Positions 1 through 7,011 of a DNA stretch of 36,781 bases are shown here, piece by piece. The position numbers were made by a program, and so were the translations under genes. Every line of letters starts with the position of its first letter. The first letter of the stretch is position 1. The stretch is from an uncultured Candidatus Altimarinota bacterium (lineage in GTDB: Bacteria > Patescibacteriota > Gracilibacteria > CAIRYL01), in contig CAMZKJ010000028.1 of the NCBI GenBank assembly GCA_947311245.1, positions 1 through 36,781 of the forward strand. The letters are read 5' to 3'. The notes under the pieces are model-generated. The model was not told the DNA's origin and made no database searches. It worked only from the letters and a program-made list of their open reading frames with translations.

Positions 1-614
1 ATTTCTTCTTGTGTTGCAAATGAAATTTCTCCGTTCGTGTTTTGGAGAGTTACACTTGCAAGTTCTCCTTTTTTATCGGTAGTGCTATATTTTGCCTTTG
101 TATTATTAATTTTGTTGGTAAGGTAAATTCTTAGAATAGATTTTATATCTTCTGAGTTTGTTGTAATTTTATCATCCTTAATGCTGTTTAAATACGGCAT
201 TAACGATTCAAGTACTGCATTTGTTTCTGATGTAAAATCTAAGGTATCGGGAATTTTTAAATTTGATTGTGCAAGCAGAACTTCTGCATAAATTTTTATA
301 TTTGTTGTGAGTATTGGATTTTCTTTTTTAGCATCTTTTATAGCATTTTGTTTTACTTCTTTAGTCAGCTTTTTTACTAATTCTTTCCCTTTTTGTACAT
401 CTGGATTATTTGCTACTTCAACTTTCTCTTTCAGTGTACCTTGTTGTTTGTGCGATTGATCAATCTGTTCGTTAGTTTTATCTTCTTTTGCTTTTTGTGC
501 TTGCTCTGCAATAGCATCTCCTGTTTTTTTTGCTAAAGCTTTTGTTGGAGATATCGGATTAATTGGATTACTTTCCTGTGAATTATTATTTGTGTTTAGA
601 TTAGACTTTGACAT
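1..614 (-). CDS. Unknown protein, partial (C-terminus beyond window)
   Basis: An open frame starts at the ATG complementary to 612-614 and stays open to the window edge, giving at least 204 residues with no stop. The first 60 residues are rich in Asn, Ser, Lys and Gln and look disordered. A Lys/Glu/Ala-rich helical stretch follows (about 60-110), then a mixed segment containing IYAEVLLAQSNL and a polar part rich in Thr and Asn. There is no signal peptide or membrane segment. The 630-959 gene lies 15 bases upstream on the same strand, so the two are probably cotranscribed. I do not recognise the family, and the visible part shows no catalytic motif. Confidence 0.7.
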   Translation of the reverse strand, partial: MSKSNLNTNNNSQESNPINPISPTKALAKKTGDAIAEQAQKAKEDKTNEQIDQSHKQQGTLKEKVEVANNPDVQKGKELVKKLTKEVKQNAIKDAKKENPILTTNIKIYAEVLLAQSNLKIPDTLDFTSETNAVLESLMPYLNSIKDDKITTNSEDIKSILRIYLTNKINNTKAKYSTTDKKGELASVTLQNTNGEISFATQEE

Positions 615-629
615 AATATTGGATATTTA

Positions 630-959
630 TTATTTATTTGGAGAGAAAAAAATTCTATTTATAAAATCTACAATTGCTTCAATTATTTTTTGAAAAAAGT
701 TTTTCTGCGAATGTAGGATATTTGTTTTTAAATTATATAAATTTTCTGATGTAGTGCTTTGTGAATCTTTTGAATTAAATGCAGTCTCAATATTTTCATC
801 TAATGCTTTTTCAGCATTTGGTATTTCTGTATTTAAATGATGTGCATCGGACTGAGCTTTAATTTGTAATGCTTTAATCCCTCCTTTTTTTAAATTTTCA
901 ATATCAGTCTTTGAAATATAACGCTTTCGCCGACTTCCACCAGATGAATATGTTTCCAT
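630..959 (-). CDS. Small unknown protein with C-terminal amphipathic helix
   Basis: This 109-residue protein has a basic N-terminus (GGSRRKRY), a polar middle and a hydrophobic or amphipathic C-terminal helix (about residues 87-106, with FFQKIIEAIVDFINRIFF). The tail could bind a membrane or a partner but is too polar for a sure transmembrane span. It is the first gene of a likely two-gene unit with the partial gene 15 bases downstream. Its 5' flank carries a 12-bp inverted repeat (985-1020). I do not recognise it. The frame could be real and lineage-specific; composition and spacing support it more than homology does. Confidence 0.6.
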   Translation of the reverse strand: METYSSGGSRRKRYISKTDIENLKKGGIKALQIKAQSDAHHLNTEIPNAEKALDENIETAFNSKDSQSTTSENLYNLKTNILHSQKNFFQKIIEAIVDFINRIFFSPNK

Positions 960-984
960 TGTAAATGGTAATATAAAATTTCAA

Positions 985-1020
985 TAATAAAATGAAATAC
1001 CTTAATACTTCATTTTATTA
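985..1020. repeat. 12-bp perfect inverted repeat between divergent units
   Basis: Arms 985-996 and 1009-1020 are exact reverse complements (TAATAAAATGAA / TTCATTTTATTA) with a 12-base loop. No T-run follows on either strand, so it is not a standard terminator. It sits upstream of the minus-strand gene 630-959 and before the tRNA operon, so an operator or leader hairpin is possible. Confidence 0.45.
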
Positions 1021-1056
1021 TATCAAAGAAAAAAAGTCTTGCATAGGAAAAAAAAA

Positions 1057-1062
1057 TATAAT
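1057..1062 (+). promoter_or_regulatory. Candidate -10 box for the tRNA-Lys/tRNA-Glu operon
   Basis: A perfect TATAAT lies 55 bases before the tRNA-Lys gene. The hexamer at the expected -35 distance (1034-1039, AAGTCT) is a poor match, so the call rests on the -10 and the position. A short inverted repeat ACAATT/AATTGT (1084-1097) lies between this box and the tRNA. Confidence 0.35.
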
Positions 1063-1117
1063 AGACTTTGTCGGCTACTGATAACAATTCAAATTGTAAT
1101 AAAATTGAAGTGTTTTT

Positions 1118-1192
1118 GGGAAGGTAGCTCAGTGGTAGAGCAGGGGCCTTTTAAGCCCTTGGTCGAGGGTTCGAATCCCTCCCTTCCCACCA
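1118..1192 (+). tRNA. tRNA-Lys (anticodon TTT)
   Basis: A full cloverleaf is visible. The acceptor stem is GGGAAGG/CCTTCCC, the D arm has GCTC..GAGC, the anticodon loop CTTTTAA gives anticodon TTT, and the T arm is GAGGG-TTCGAAT-CCCTC. The 3' end ACCA is encoded. It is the first gene of a two-tRNA unit, with tRNA-Glu 5 bases downstream. This is the tRNA that reads the AAA codons at the recombinase slip site. Confidence 0.97.
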
Positions 1193-1197
1193 TCTAT

Positions 1198-1272
1198 GGC
1201 CCGTTCGTCTAGGGGTTAGGACGTCAGGTTTTCATCCTGGTAACAGCAGTTCGAGTCTGCTACGGGCTACCA
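1198..1272 (+). tRNA. tRNA-Glu (anticodon TTC)
   Basis: The cloverleaf has acceptor stem GGCCCGT/ACGGGCT (first pair G-T), D arm GTC..GAC, anticodon loop TTTTCAT giving TTC, T arm AGCAG-TTCGAGT-CTGCT, and an encoded ACCA. Its last 13 bases (1260-1272) overlap the 3' end of the oppositely oriented serine recombinase gene, which may mark an integration site. A terminator follows at 1286. Confidence 0.97.
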
Positions 1273-2701
1273 ATCGGTAGTAATTGGAGTTCAAGCAATG
1301 CTTGAGCTCCTTTTTTTGGCTTAAAAAAGGCAATATCTCCTTCGATTAAAAGTTCGAGTATAGTAGATTTAATGAAAAGAGCTTTTTTCCTCTTCGATAA
1401 GTGTTTATAGCTTACTTTAGCGGTTTGAAGTAGTTCGAGTGCGTTTTCTAGCAAAAGAGAGCTTTCAGATATATTCGAGTGTGTTTTTTTAGATTTTTGT
1501 TTTTCAATATCTTTTATTTTGAGTTCAAGAATATTTCTCACTTCTCTGTATTCAGAAGGAGTTATTTCTTCGTCTATCATCATCATTTGCATTTTTTGTA
1601 ATTTACTTTGGAGAGTTCCAAGACTTAAATGAAGTGTAAGCTGTTTTTCTTTATGTTTTGATTCTTTTATATTTAGTATTTTTTTTACAATAGTTTTAAA
1701 CTCTGCTATTGTTTCTTCTTGGATTTTTTCTGGTCCAAGTTTTTGTATAAAGAGTTTTTCTAGTAAATCTTCCCTTATGTGGAATCCAGTTTTTGGATTT
1801 TTGTAATATTGTATGCCTTTATTTGTTGTTCCTTGAAGTTTTATTCCATTTTGAGATATTATCCCAGAAAATAAGTAATTGTGCTTTGTAGATACTTTTC
1901 TCGGACAATCTAGTATTGTTTGGACTCGTTGGTATAATGATTCGTTTATTATTTTTTCATGTTTCCCATTTTTATATAAGACTCCTTTCCATGTGAACCA
2001 TCCACAATAGAAAGGATCTCGTATTATATTATAAAAAGCATCTTTCCCGATAGTTTTGCATCCTCTTGATGACTTAATCTTTGCGGTGTTGATTGCCCAG
2101 TTTTTTACAGCTGTTACAGATTCACCATCGGAAATTCGTTCAAAAACTTCTTTTATTTTCCACGCCTCTTCTTTGTTTGCTTTTCTTGGAATATGCTGTG
2201 CTTCTTTCTTTTTGTATCCTATTTTTGCGACACCAGGATACATACCTCGTGCTATAGCAGTTTTTTGTCCACCTTTTATATCTGATGATAAGCTTTCGCT
2301 GTAATGTACGGCCATAGCCAGGAACATTCTGAATACGAGGCGACCAGCTGGGTCATTCGAGAATGGCTCTTCAAAAAAATCAAATTCGCAACCAGCATCA
2401 AGAAGTTCTTCGATTATGTAATTATCTCTTGGATTTCGCGTGAGTCTGTTTATTTTCCACGCAAGAATTATTACTTTATTTCCTTTTCTTAGTTCTTTTC
2501 TTGCAAAAATTATCATTTTTTTAAATTCTGATCGAGAAATTTTTTTATATGCTGAAATTTCCTCAGAAAAAGTCTCTGTTATTTTTTTTCGTTTCTTATT
2601 TCCCATGATTTTGCGAGTTCTTCTTGTTTCCCGAGTGAGTATACTTGCCGTTCAGAATCCTCTTCAGATTTTCGCCCGTAAAAAAGTATTATTTCTTTCA
2701 T
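1260..2701 (-). CDS. Large serine recombinase, split by a -1 frameshift
   Basis: Large serine recombinases cut and rejoin DNA through a catalytic serine. Codons 1-40 start at ATG 2701 and carry the active-site motif YGRKS (Ser12) and a RQVYSLGKQEEL helix, then stop at TAA 2581-2579. The rest (1260-2606) has the family continuation FSEE..SRSEFKKMI, the arginine motif KINRLTRNPRD, the recombinase domain (VAKIGYKKK.., RDPFYCGWFTWKG) and a long C-terminal coiled coil. A -1 shift on the A8 run at 2589-2582 joins them into about 480 residues. The zinc-ribbon region (FSGIISQNG..) lacks the usual cysteines. The ATG at 2606 would give a protein with no catalytic serine. ATG 2701 has an AGGA upstream and begins 4 bases after the stop of the upstream gene. 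The 3' end overlaps tRNA-Glu. The family is certain; whether full-length protein is made is not. Confidence 0.9.
1286..1317 (+). terminator. Rho-independent terminator of the tRNA-Lys/Glu operon
   Basis: An 11-bp stem (GGAGTTCAAGC / GCTTGAGCTCC, one G-T pair) with loop AAT is followed by seven Ts. It lies inside the last codons of the minus-strand recombinase gene. It has no T-run on that strand and so should act only on the tRNA transcript. Confidence 0.85.
2579..2606 (-). promoter_or_regulatory. Candidate -1 frameshift or slippage site
   Basis: In the upstream reading frame the codons are GAA AAA AAA TAA, so the heptamer A_AAA_AAA is in phase and followed directly by a stop. Slipping back one base gives AAA AAA ATA ACA and enters the long frame. 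A GGGA sequence (2604-2601) lies 12 bases upstream, resembling the Shine-Dalgarno-like stimulator of dnaX-type sites. No strong downstream stem-loop is visible. RNA polymerase slippage on A8, or a missing base in the assembly, would look the same. Confidence 0.55.
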
Positions 2702-2704
2702 TTC

Positions 2705-2902
2705 CTATATATTTAAAAAATCTATAATTTCTGTTATATTAAATCCTTTTTTGGTTAAGAATATTATTCTTTTGATTTGGCAATATTCATTACTGTTTAT
2801 ATTAATTGATCCTTTGTCTCCAATAATTCCATTGTTTTCTTCTATGTGTGTTTCTTTTTGATGCATATTGAGAACTTGTGCATAAATTATTTGTTCAGAC
2901 AT
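2705..2902 (-). CDS. Small NNGIIG-motif protein upstream of recombinase
   Basis: This 65-residue protein has no signal peptide or membrane segment. It contains ENNGIIGDKGSINI (about residues 22-35) and ends in KKGFNITEIIDFLNI. Both features recur in the 94-residue protein at 3621-3905 (TNNGVIGENATI and a tail ending KKLLNI), so the two share a common C-terminal half. Its TAG stop is 3 bases before the recombinase ATG, so the two are translationally linked. A role in controlling the recombinase is possible but unproven. I recognise no named family. Confidence 0.65.
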   Translation of the reverse strand: MSEQIIYAQVLNMHQKETHIEENNGIIGDKGSININSNEYCQIKRIIFLTKKGFNITEIIDFLNI

Positions 2903-2946
2903 ATTAAATAAGTAAAAATGGCAAGTACTTATTTTGATTTATTGTA

Positions 2947-2959
2947 TTGACAAAGTCAA
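2947..2959. promoter_or_regulatory. TTGAC-N3-GTCAA palindrome, possible -35/operator
   Basis: This perfect 5-3-5 palindrome lies 45 bases upstream of the 2902 start. On the minus strand it supplies TTGACT as a possible -35, but the hexamer 17 bases on (CAAAAT) is a poor -10. A similar TTGAC-N4-GTCAA lies over the -35 of the gene at 10370-10675. Confidence 0.35.
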
Positions 2960-3002
2960 GAAAATGTTAGATATTAGACTATCGGCGGTGCGTGCTTTTA
3001 TA

Positions 3003-3037
3003 AAAAAACACTTCATTTTTTTTGAAGTGTTTTTTTT
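3003..3037 (-). terminator. Terminator after the zinc-ribbon/OB gene
   Basis: The hairpin AACACTTCA / TGAAGTGTT has a T-rich loop and is flanked by A and T runs on both sides. It begins at the stop codon of the gene ending at 3036 and separates the upstream pair of island genes from the recombinase pair. It is symmetric enough to work in both directions. Confidence 0.8.
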
Positions 3038-3611
3038 AGTGAATTATTTTTTTTTTGCAGTTTTCTATGGTTACATTCATCAGAATAAGTCCTGTTAATT
3101 TACCTGTAATAGATATATATGATCCTTTTTTTAGTGCTGCGGCTTTAGCATTTTCTGAATCATTCAACATACATTGGATATCTCCTATATACTGATCTCC
3201 TTTGATCGTTATGTATGGATTATCAAGAAAGTCTTTTTTTATATTATTTACAGTTCCTGATACTTCAATAGTTTTCCCTTTGTATTTATTGTCTGCTGAT
3301 AACTCATTTTCTTTGTATTCAGAATAAAGCTTTCTTGATGTAATTTTTATTATTGGTGCAGTAGTTGCTTTTTTATTTTTTACATTAGGTTCATTAGTTT
3401 GTTCAGACTGTTCAGATTGTTGTTGTGTAGTATTTTCTGTTTTGTCATCTTTATCTCCGAGGACTACACCTAAAATAAAAAAGACAAGAATAGTCGTAAT
3501 TATCCAATGCCTAACGAACCAGTTTCGTATATCTCCTTGGCATTCTGGACATTTTTTTGCCTGTTCTGGAATGTCTTTTGCACAAAGTGGGCATTTTTTT
3601 GTTGTTTCCAT
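3036..3611 (-). CDS. Zinc-ribbon, membrane-anchored OB-fold (tRNA_anti-like) protein
   Basis: This protein has 191 residues. A zinc ribbon has CxxC pairs at 7/10 and 21/24 (CPLC, CPEC), followed by one membrane helix (about 33-52, WIITTILVFFILGVVLG) and a Gln/Glu/Asn-rich linker. The C-terminal domain (about 88-185: SRKLYSEYKENELSADNKYKGKTIEVSGTV...) matches the OB-fold family often named tRNA_anti-like. In that family the SADxKYKGK segment precedes a beta barrel. The ribbon should be cytoplasmic and the OB domain outside. Ligands of this family are unknown. The gene lies between the NNGVIG gene (9-base gap) and a terminator, within the recombinase island. Confidence 0.85.
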   Translation of the reverse strand: METTKKCPLCAKDIPEQAKKCPECQGDIRNWFVRHWIITTILVFFILGVVLGDKDDKTENTTQQQSEQSEQTNEPNVKNKKATTAPIIKITSRKLYSEYKENELSADNKYKGKTIEVSGTVNNIKKDFLDNPYITIKGDQYIGDIQCMLNDSENAKAAALKKGSYISITGKLTGLILMNVTIENCKKKIIH

Positions 3612-3620
3612 ATATATAAG

Positions 3621-3905
3621 TTAAATATTAAGTAGTTTTTTTATCATTTCTTCTGAAAGTCCTGCTTGTGCCATTTCTATTGCTTGCTGGACTTTATCAG
3701 AAGATTTTTCATTTACAATCGTAGCATTTTCTCCAATAACTCCATTGTTTGTTCCTATATTAAGTTCATCTATTGTGATATTTCCTTTTGCCAGCCTTTC
3801 TTCTATCCTCCATTTATCGACTGTTTTCCTTGCTTCTGGAGGGTCGAGACCAAATCCAAGTGTGAGTATTTCTTGGCGAAGGTTTTTTATTTTGTTTCCT
3901 ATCAT
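3621..3905 (-). CDS. Small NNGVIG-motif protein of the recombinase island
   Basis: This 94-residue soluble protein has a helical basic N-terminal half (KIKNLRQEILTLGFG..TVDKWRIEERLA), then ELNIGTNNGVIGENATIVN (about 47-65), then an amphipathic tail QAGLSEEMIKKLLNI. The second half matches the 65-residue protein at 2705-2902 in order and spacing, so the two are probably paralogous. It leads a two-gene unit with the zinc-ribbon/OB gene. A TTGTAA-N17-TATAAT promoter ends 7 bases before the ATG and no ribosome-binding site is present, so the mRNA is probably leaderless. I do not recognise the family. Confidence 0.7.
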   Translation of the reverse strand: MIGNKIKNLRQEILTLGFGLDPPEARKTVDKWRIEERLAKGNITIDELNIGTNNGVIGENATIVNEKSSDKVQQAIEMAQAGLSEEMIKKLLNI

Positions 3906-3912
3906 TGCTATT

Positions 3913-3941
3913 ATTATACAATAAGTATTAAAGGTTTACAA
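3913..3941 (-). promoter_or_regulatory. Promoter for 3621-3905, predicts leaderless mRNA
   Basis: On the minus strand TTGTAA (3941-3936), a 17-base spacer and a perfect TATAAT (3918-3913) precede the ATG at 3905 by only 7 bases. The transcript should start at or one base before the ATG. A second candidate, TTGACA-N17-TAAGAT (3996-3968), lies farther upstream. Confidence 0.65.
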
Positions 3942-3967
3942 CTAATCCACATTAAAATCTTGCATAA

Positions 3968-3996
3968 ATCTTATATATAAAGTTTTTTTATGTCAA
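3968..3996 (-). promoter_or_regulatory. Second upstream promoter candidate for 3621-3905
   Basis: TTGACA (3996-3991), 17 bases, TAAGAT (3973-3968) on the minus strand. The -35 is a consensus match. It would give a leader of about 55 bases containing the second promoter. Confidence 0.5.
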
Positions 3997-4057
3997 GTAA
4001 TGAGAGAAACGATGATGTCTTTATCTTTTGTGAGATTGAGATTTTGTGCTGGTATGA

Positions 4058-4086
4058 TTGAAAATCTAACCCCATTCATGTATTAT
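4058..4086 (+). promoter_or_regulatory. Promoter for mltG
   Basis: TTGAAA (4058-4063), exactly 17 bases, TATTAT (4081-4086) on the plus strand. Transcription would start near 4093, upstream of both candidate mltG starts. Confidence 0.65.
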
Positions 4087-4148
4087 GACTACAACATATC
4101 TTATTGAATATTCTAACAATTGTTCAGTTAAAATTTAATTATAAAAAA

Positions 4149-5255
4149 ATGCAAAATAGTAAATTTACAGCATCATATTCACGACCTCAGCCAGTACAAA
4201 AAAAACAATGGTGGAAGTTAATAATATGGGCGTTGCTATTTATTGGTGTCTATTTTTTATATGATAATCATCGGTATGATGTGGCGATAAATACTTCTGT
4301 TTTTTCTGAAAATAATTCTTACTCAGAACGAGATTCTGTACTATTTACTATAAATGCTGGTGACACTCCCCGTGAGATAGCCGAGTTACTAGAAGAACAA
4401 AATTTAATTTCAGAAAAACGATATTTTTTACGATATATAAAAGAAAATAATTTAGATTCAAAATTATATGCAGGAACTTATGAATTGCAAAATGATAAAA
4501 CCTTACTGGAAATAGCAAAAATACTGACAACAAAAGCAGAGTTTCTTAAAATTTTAATTCCAGAAGGTTTAACTATTTCTGAAATAGATGCACGATTAGC
4601 AGAAAAAAATATTTTTAAAGCAGGGGAGTTTGAAATGTGTGTTTTTAAAACATGTAATTTTTCAAATTTTGATTTTATTGCAGATTTTACGATATTAAGC
4701 AAGCGTGAATACCTTGAGGGGTACTTTTTCCCTGCAACATATAGAGTTAAAGCAGAAGGGTTAACACCGCAAATTTTTGCAAATAAAATGTTAGAAGCTT
4801 TTGAAGTGCGTGCAAAAAAATTAGATATTCTTGATGGAAAAAACCAAAAAACATTGCATGAAATTGTGACAATGGCATCTATTATTGAGAAAGAATCAAG
4901 TACGCATGGAAAAACAGAATCAAATGTGATTTCTGGAATTTTGTGGAATAGGATAGAAAAAGGAATTCCATTGGGTGCAGATGCTACAATTCGATACGCA
5001 TTAAAAAAAGATTCTTCAGCACTTACTCGATCAGAATTATCGGCGGATAATAAATTTAATACAAGAATTTATAAAAATTTACCACCACATGCAATATCTA
5101 ATCCAGGAGAAGCTTCTTTACGATCTGCAATAAATCCATCAGATACGAAATATTTGTTTTATCTTCATGACAAAAATAAAAAAATTCACTATGCTGTAAC
5201 TAATACGCAACATGAAAACAACAAATCGTTATTTTGTGGTGGCAGTTGCGAATAG
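4149..5255 (+). CDS. mltG: Endolytic murein transglycosylase MltG (YceG-like)
   Basis: MltG cuts nascent glycan strands in the periplasmic space and releases them from the membrane. From ATG 4149 the protein has 368 residues: a short basic cytoplasmic N-terminus, one membrane helix (about 22-39), a LysM-like region (GDTPREIAELLEEQNLIS..) and the YceG catalytic domain. The catalytic glutamate is E247 in MASIIEKES, followed by WNRIEKGIPLGADATIRYAL. The frame is open back to a TTG at 4104, but the ATG puts the usual short basic stretch before the helix. A clear promoter lies at 4058-4086. The downstream membrane protein starts 24 bases on and may share its transcript. Confidence 0.93.
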   Translation: MQNSKFTASYSRPQPVQKKQWWKLIIWALLFIGVYFLYDNHRYDVAINTSVFSENNSYSERDSVLFTINAGDTPREIAELLEEQNLISEKRYFLRYIKENNLDSKLYAGTYELQNDKTLLEIAKILTTKAEFLKILIPEGLTISEIDARLAEKNIFKAGEFEMCVFKTCNFSNFDFIADFTILSKREYLEGYFFPATYRVKAEGLTPQIFANKMLEAFEVRAKKLDILDGKNQKTLHEIVTMASIIEKESSTHGKTESNVISGILWNRIEKGIPLGADATIRYALKKDSSALTRSELSADNKFNTRIYKNLPPHAISNPGEASLRSAINPSDTKYLFYLHDKNKKIHYAVTNTQHENNKSLFCGGSCE

Positions 5256-5279
5256 TTTTTATTCTCTAATATATCTATT

Positions 5280-5603
5280 ATGAATACGGCTGATTTATTT
5301 TTATATTATGCTATTTTTACAATAATTTTTGCATTTTTTGCACCGATTATATTGGAAAAATTTGGAGCAAAATTAGTAAAAAAACATGGAAAACAGAGAA
5401 AAAGTATTTTTACTCTATTGGCATTTTTTGCATTGCTTTTTATATGGATTAATGGAGAAGGAGGAATTTCAGAAATAACAAGCTTTATTTTGTTCTCTAT
5501 TCATATTCTTTTATTTTTAGGGTATTTTTCTTTTTCTATAAAAAAATATTGTGACGATAAAAAAAGAATTGAACAAGCACAGGCACGACGATTACGAAAG
5601 TAA
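5280..5603 (+). CDS. Small three-helix membrane protein, unknown
   Basis: This 107-residue protein has three hydrophobic segments (about 5-27, 43-58, 66-87) and a basic, helical C-terminal tail (KKRIEQAQARRLRK) that should be cytoplasmic. It lies between mltG and the CNNM/CorC gene on the same strand, which points to an envelope setting but not a function. There is no ribosome-binding site before the ATG. I do not recognise the family. Confidence 0.75.
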   Translation: MNTADLFLYYAIFTIIFAFFAPIILEKFGAKLVKKHGKQRKSIFTLLAFFALLFIWINGEGGISEITSFILFSIHILLFLGYFSFSIKKYCDDKKRIEQAQARRLRK

Positions 5604-5665
5604 TAATATACAGGGTAAATGAGTTGTGATACGATTTTTATATATTTTAGTTATTTATTTTTAAT

Positions 5666-6937
5666 ATGGGAGATTCCAGTGTGTTTATTGTGATAGCAAT
5701 ACTAATTATTATATCTGCAGTATTGTCAGGAGCGGAAAGTGCAATATTATCATTATCTGAGTCGAAGGTGAGAGAAATGGTAGAAAAGAACGTGCGATTT
5801 ATAAATTATTTATCTTCTTTAAAAAAGAATCAAAAGCAGGTAATTATTACTATTTTATTGGGGAGTAATACTGTCAATATTTTAATTCCAACGCTTGGAA
5901 CTATGTGGGTAACTGAAAATTATGGAGAAACAGTGCATGTTGATTTAGCAATGGGGATTTCAACATTTGTACTTACATTTCTTATTTTATTTTTTGGTGA
6001 AATTTTACCGAAAAGTTTTGCAGTCGCATATAATGAAAAATTTTCATTATATGTATCACCATTATTATATTTTCTTACAAAAGTCTTAGCACCTCTTGTA
6101 TGGTTTTTTGAAAAGTTATCAGATTTTATTACATCCGATGTTTCAAATAATGGAATTTCAGAAGCAGAAGTTTTAGCAATGGTTTCTATGAGTGAGGAGC
6201 ATGGAGAAATTACTGCAAAAGAAAAAACACGAATTAAAAACTTATTAGATTTTTCAGATACTTTGGTTTCAGATGTAATGACACCTCGAACAAAAATTAA
6301 TAGTATTTCTGAGGATTCAACTTTGCAAAGCGCAAAAGAATTATTTAAAGAAAGTCCGCATTCACGAATTCCAGTGTACGAAGAAAGTATTGATAAAATT
6401 GTAAAAATATTAAGTTTACGAGATATTTGGAATGCATCAGAAGACCATGGCGATAATAAATTGGTAAAAAATTTAGAATTACGAACACCATATTTTGTAC
6501 CTATTACTAAAAATATTTCAGATTTATTTGAAGATTTTCAAAGACAGCAAGTTCACATTGCTATTGTCTTAGATGAGCATGGTGGAACAGCAGGGTTAAT
6601 TACAATGGAAGATATTTTTGAAGAAATTTTTGGAGAAATTCGAGATGAAACAGATATAGATGAAATAGAAGAAACAGAAAGTGTAAAAGAAGGAGTTTGG
6701 AAAGTTTCTCCACGAATGACACTTGAGGAAATAGAAGAAGAAACAGGAGTTTCTTTATATACAAATAGCGAAGAAAAAGAAGAACATTCAGAGAAAAATT
6801 TATCATTTTTTATTCTTGAAAAACTTGGGAGATTTCCAAGAAAAGGAGAGATTATTGAATTTAAGAATGCAGAAATAATTGTTGAAAAAATAGAGGGGTA
6901 TGCTGTTGAGCTGTTTCGCATCGTTAAAAAAGTGTAG
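5666..6937 (+). CDS. CNNM/CorC-family (hemolysin C-like) membrane protein with CBS pair
   Basis: This 423-residue protein has the full family architecture. The N-terminal CNNM (DUF21) domain has about four hydrophobic segments (residues 1-150, with SGAESAILSLSESKV and FGEILPKSFAV). Two CBS domains follow (about 195-320, with VMTPRTKINSISED and DEHGGTAGLITMEDIFEEIFGEI), then a CorC_HlyC domain (about 340-420). Relatives take part in Mg2+ or Co2+ handling and bind nucleotides at the CBS pair. Many are annotated as hemolysins without evidence for toxicity. The membrane role is well supported; the transported ion is inferred. Confidence 0.92.
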   Translation: MGDSSVFIVIAILIIISAVLSGAESAILSLSESKVREMVEKNVRFINYLSSLKKNQKQVIITILLGSNTVNILIPTLGTMWVTENYGETVHVDLAMGISTFVLTFLILFFGEILPKSFAVAYNEKFSLYVSPLLYFLTKVLAPLVWFFEKLSDFITSDVSNNGISEAEVLAMVSMSEEHGEITAKEKTRIKNLLDFSDTLVSDVMTPRTKINSISEDSTLQSAKELFKESPHSRIPVYEESIDKIVKILSLRDIWNASEDHGDNKLVKNLELRTPYFVPITKNISDLFEDFQRQQVHIAIVLDEHGGTAGLITMEDIFEEIFGEIRDETDIDEIEETESVKEGVWKVSPRMTLEEIEEETGVSLYTNSEEKEEHSEKNLSFFILEKLGRFPRKGEIIEFKNAEIIVEKIEGYAVELFRIVKKV

Positions 6938-7011
6938 AAATAAAAAAAACATGATACTATTCCTGTAGATTAAAAAAATATATAAAATATTTAGTAATTT
7001 AAACATTTGTA

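Noticed and set aside
2056..2727. Three overlapping plus-strand frames opposite the recombinase
   Set aside because: Low-information Phe/Ile/Ser-rich antisense products of a well-supported gene; no start signals or family features.
3666..3980. 104-codon plus-strand frame opposite 3621-3905
   Set aside because: Cys/Phe/Tyr-rich composition typical of antisense AT-rich DNA. The minus-strand frame has a promoter and a paralog.
4104..4148. TTG start for mltG, 15 codons upstream
   Set aside because: ATG 4149 gives the usual short basic N-terminus before the membrane helix; the TTG extension adds nothing recognisable.
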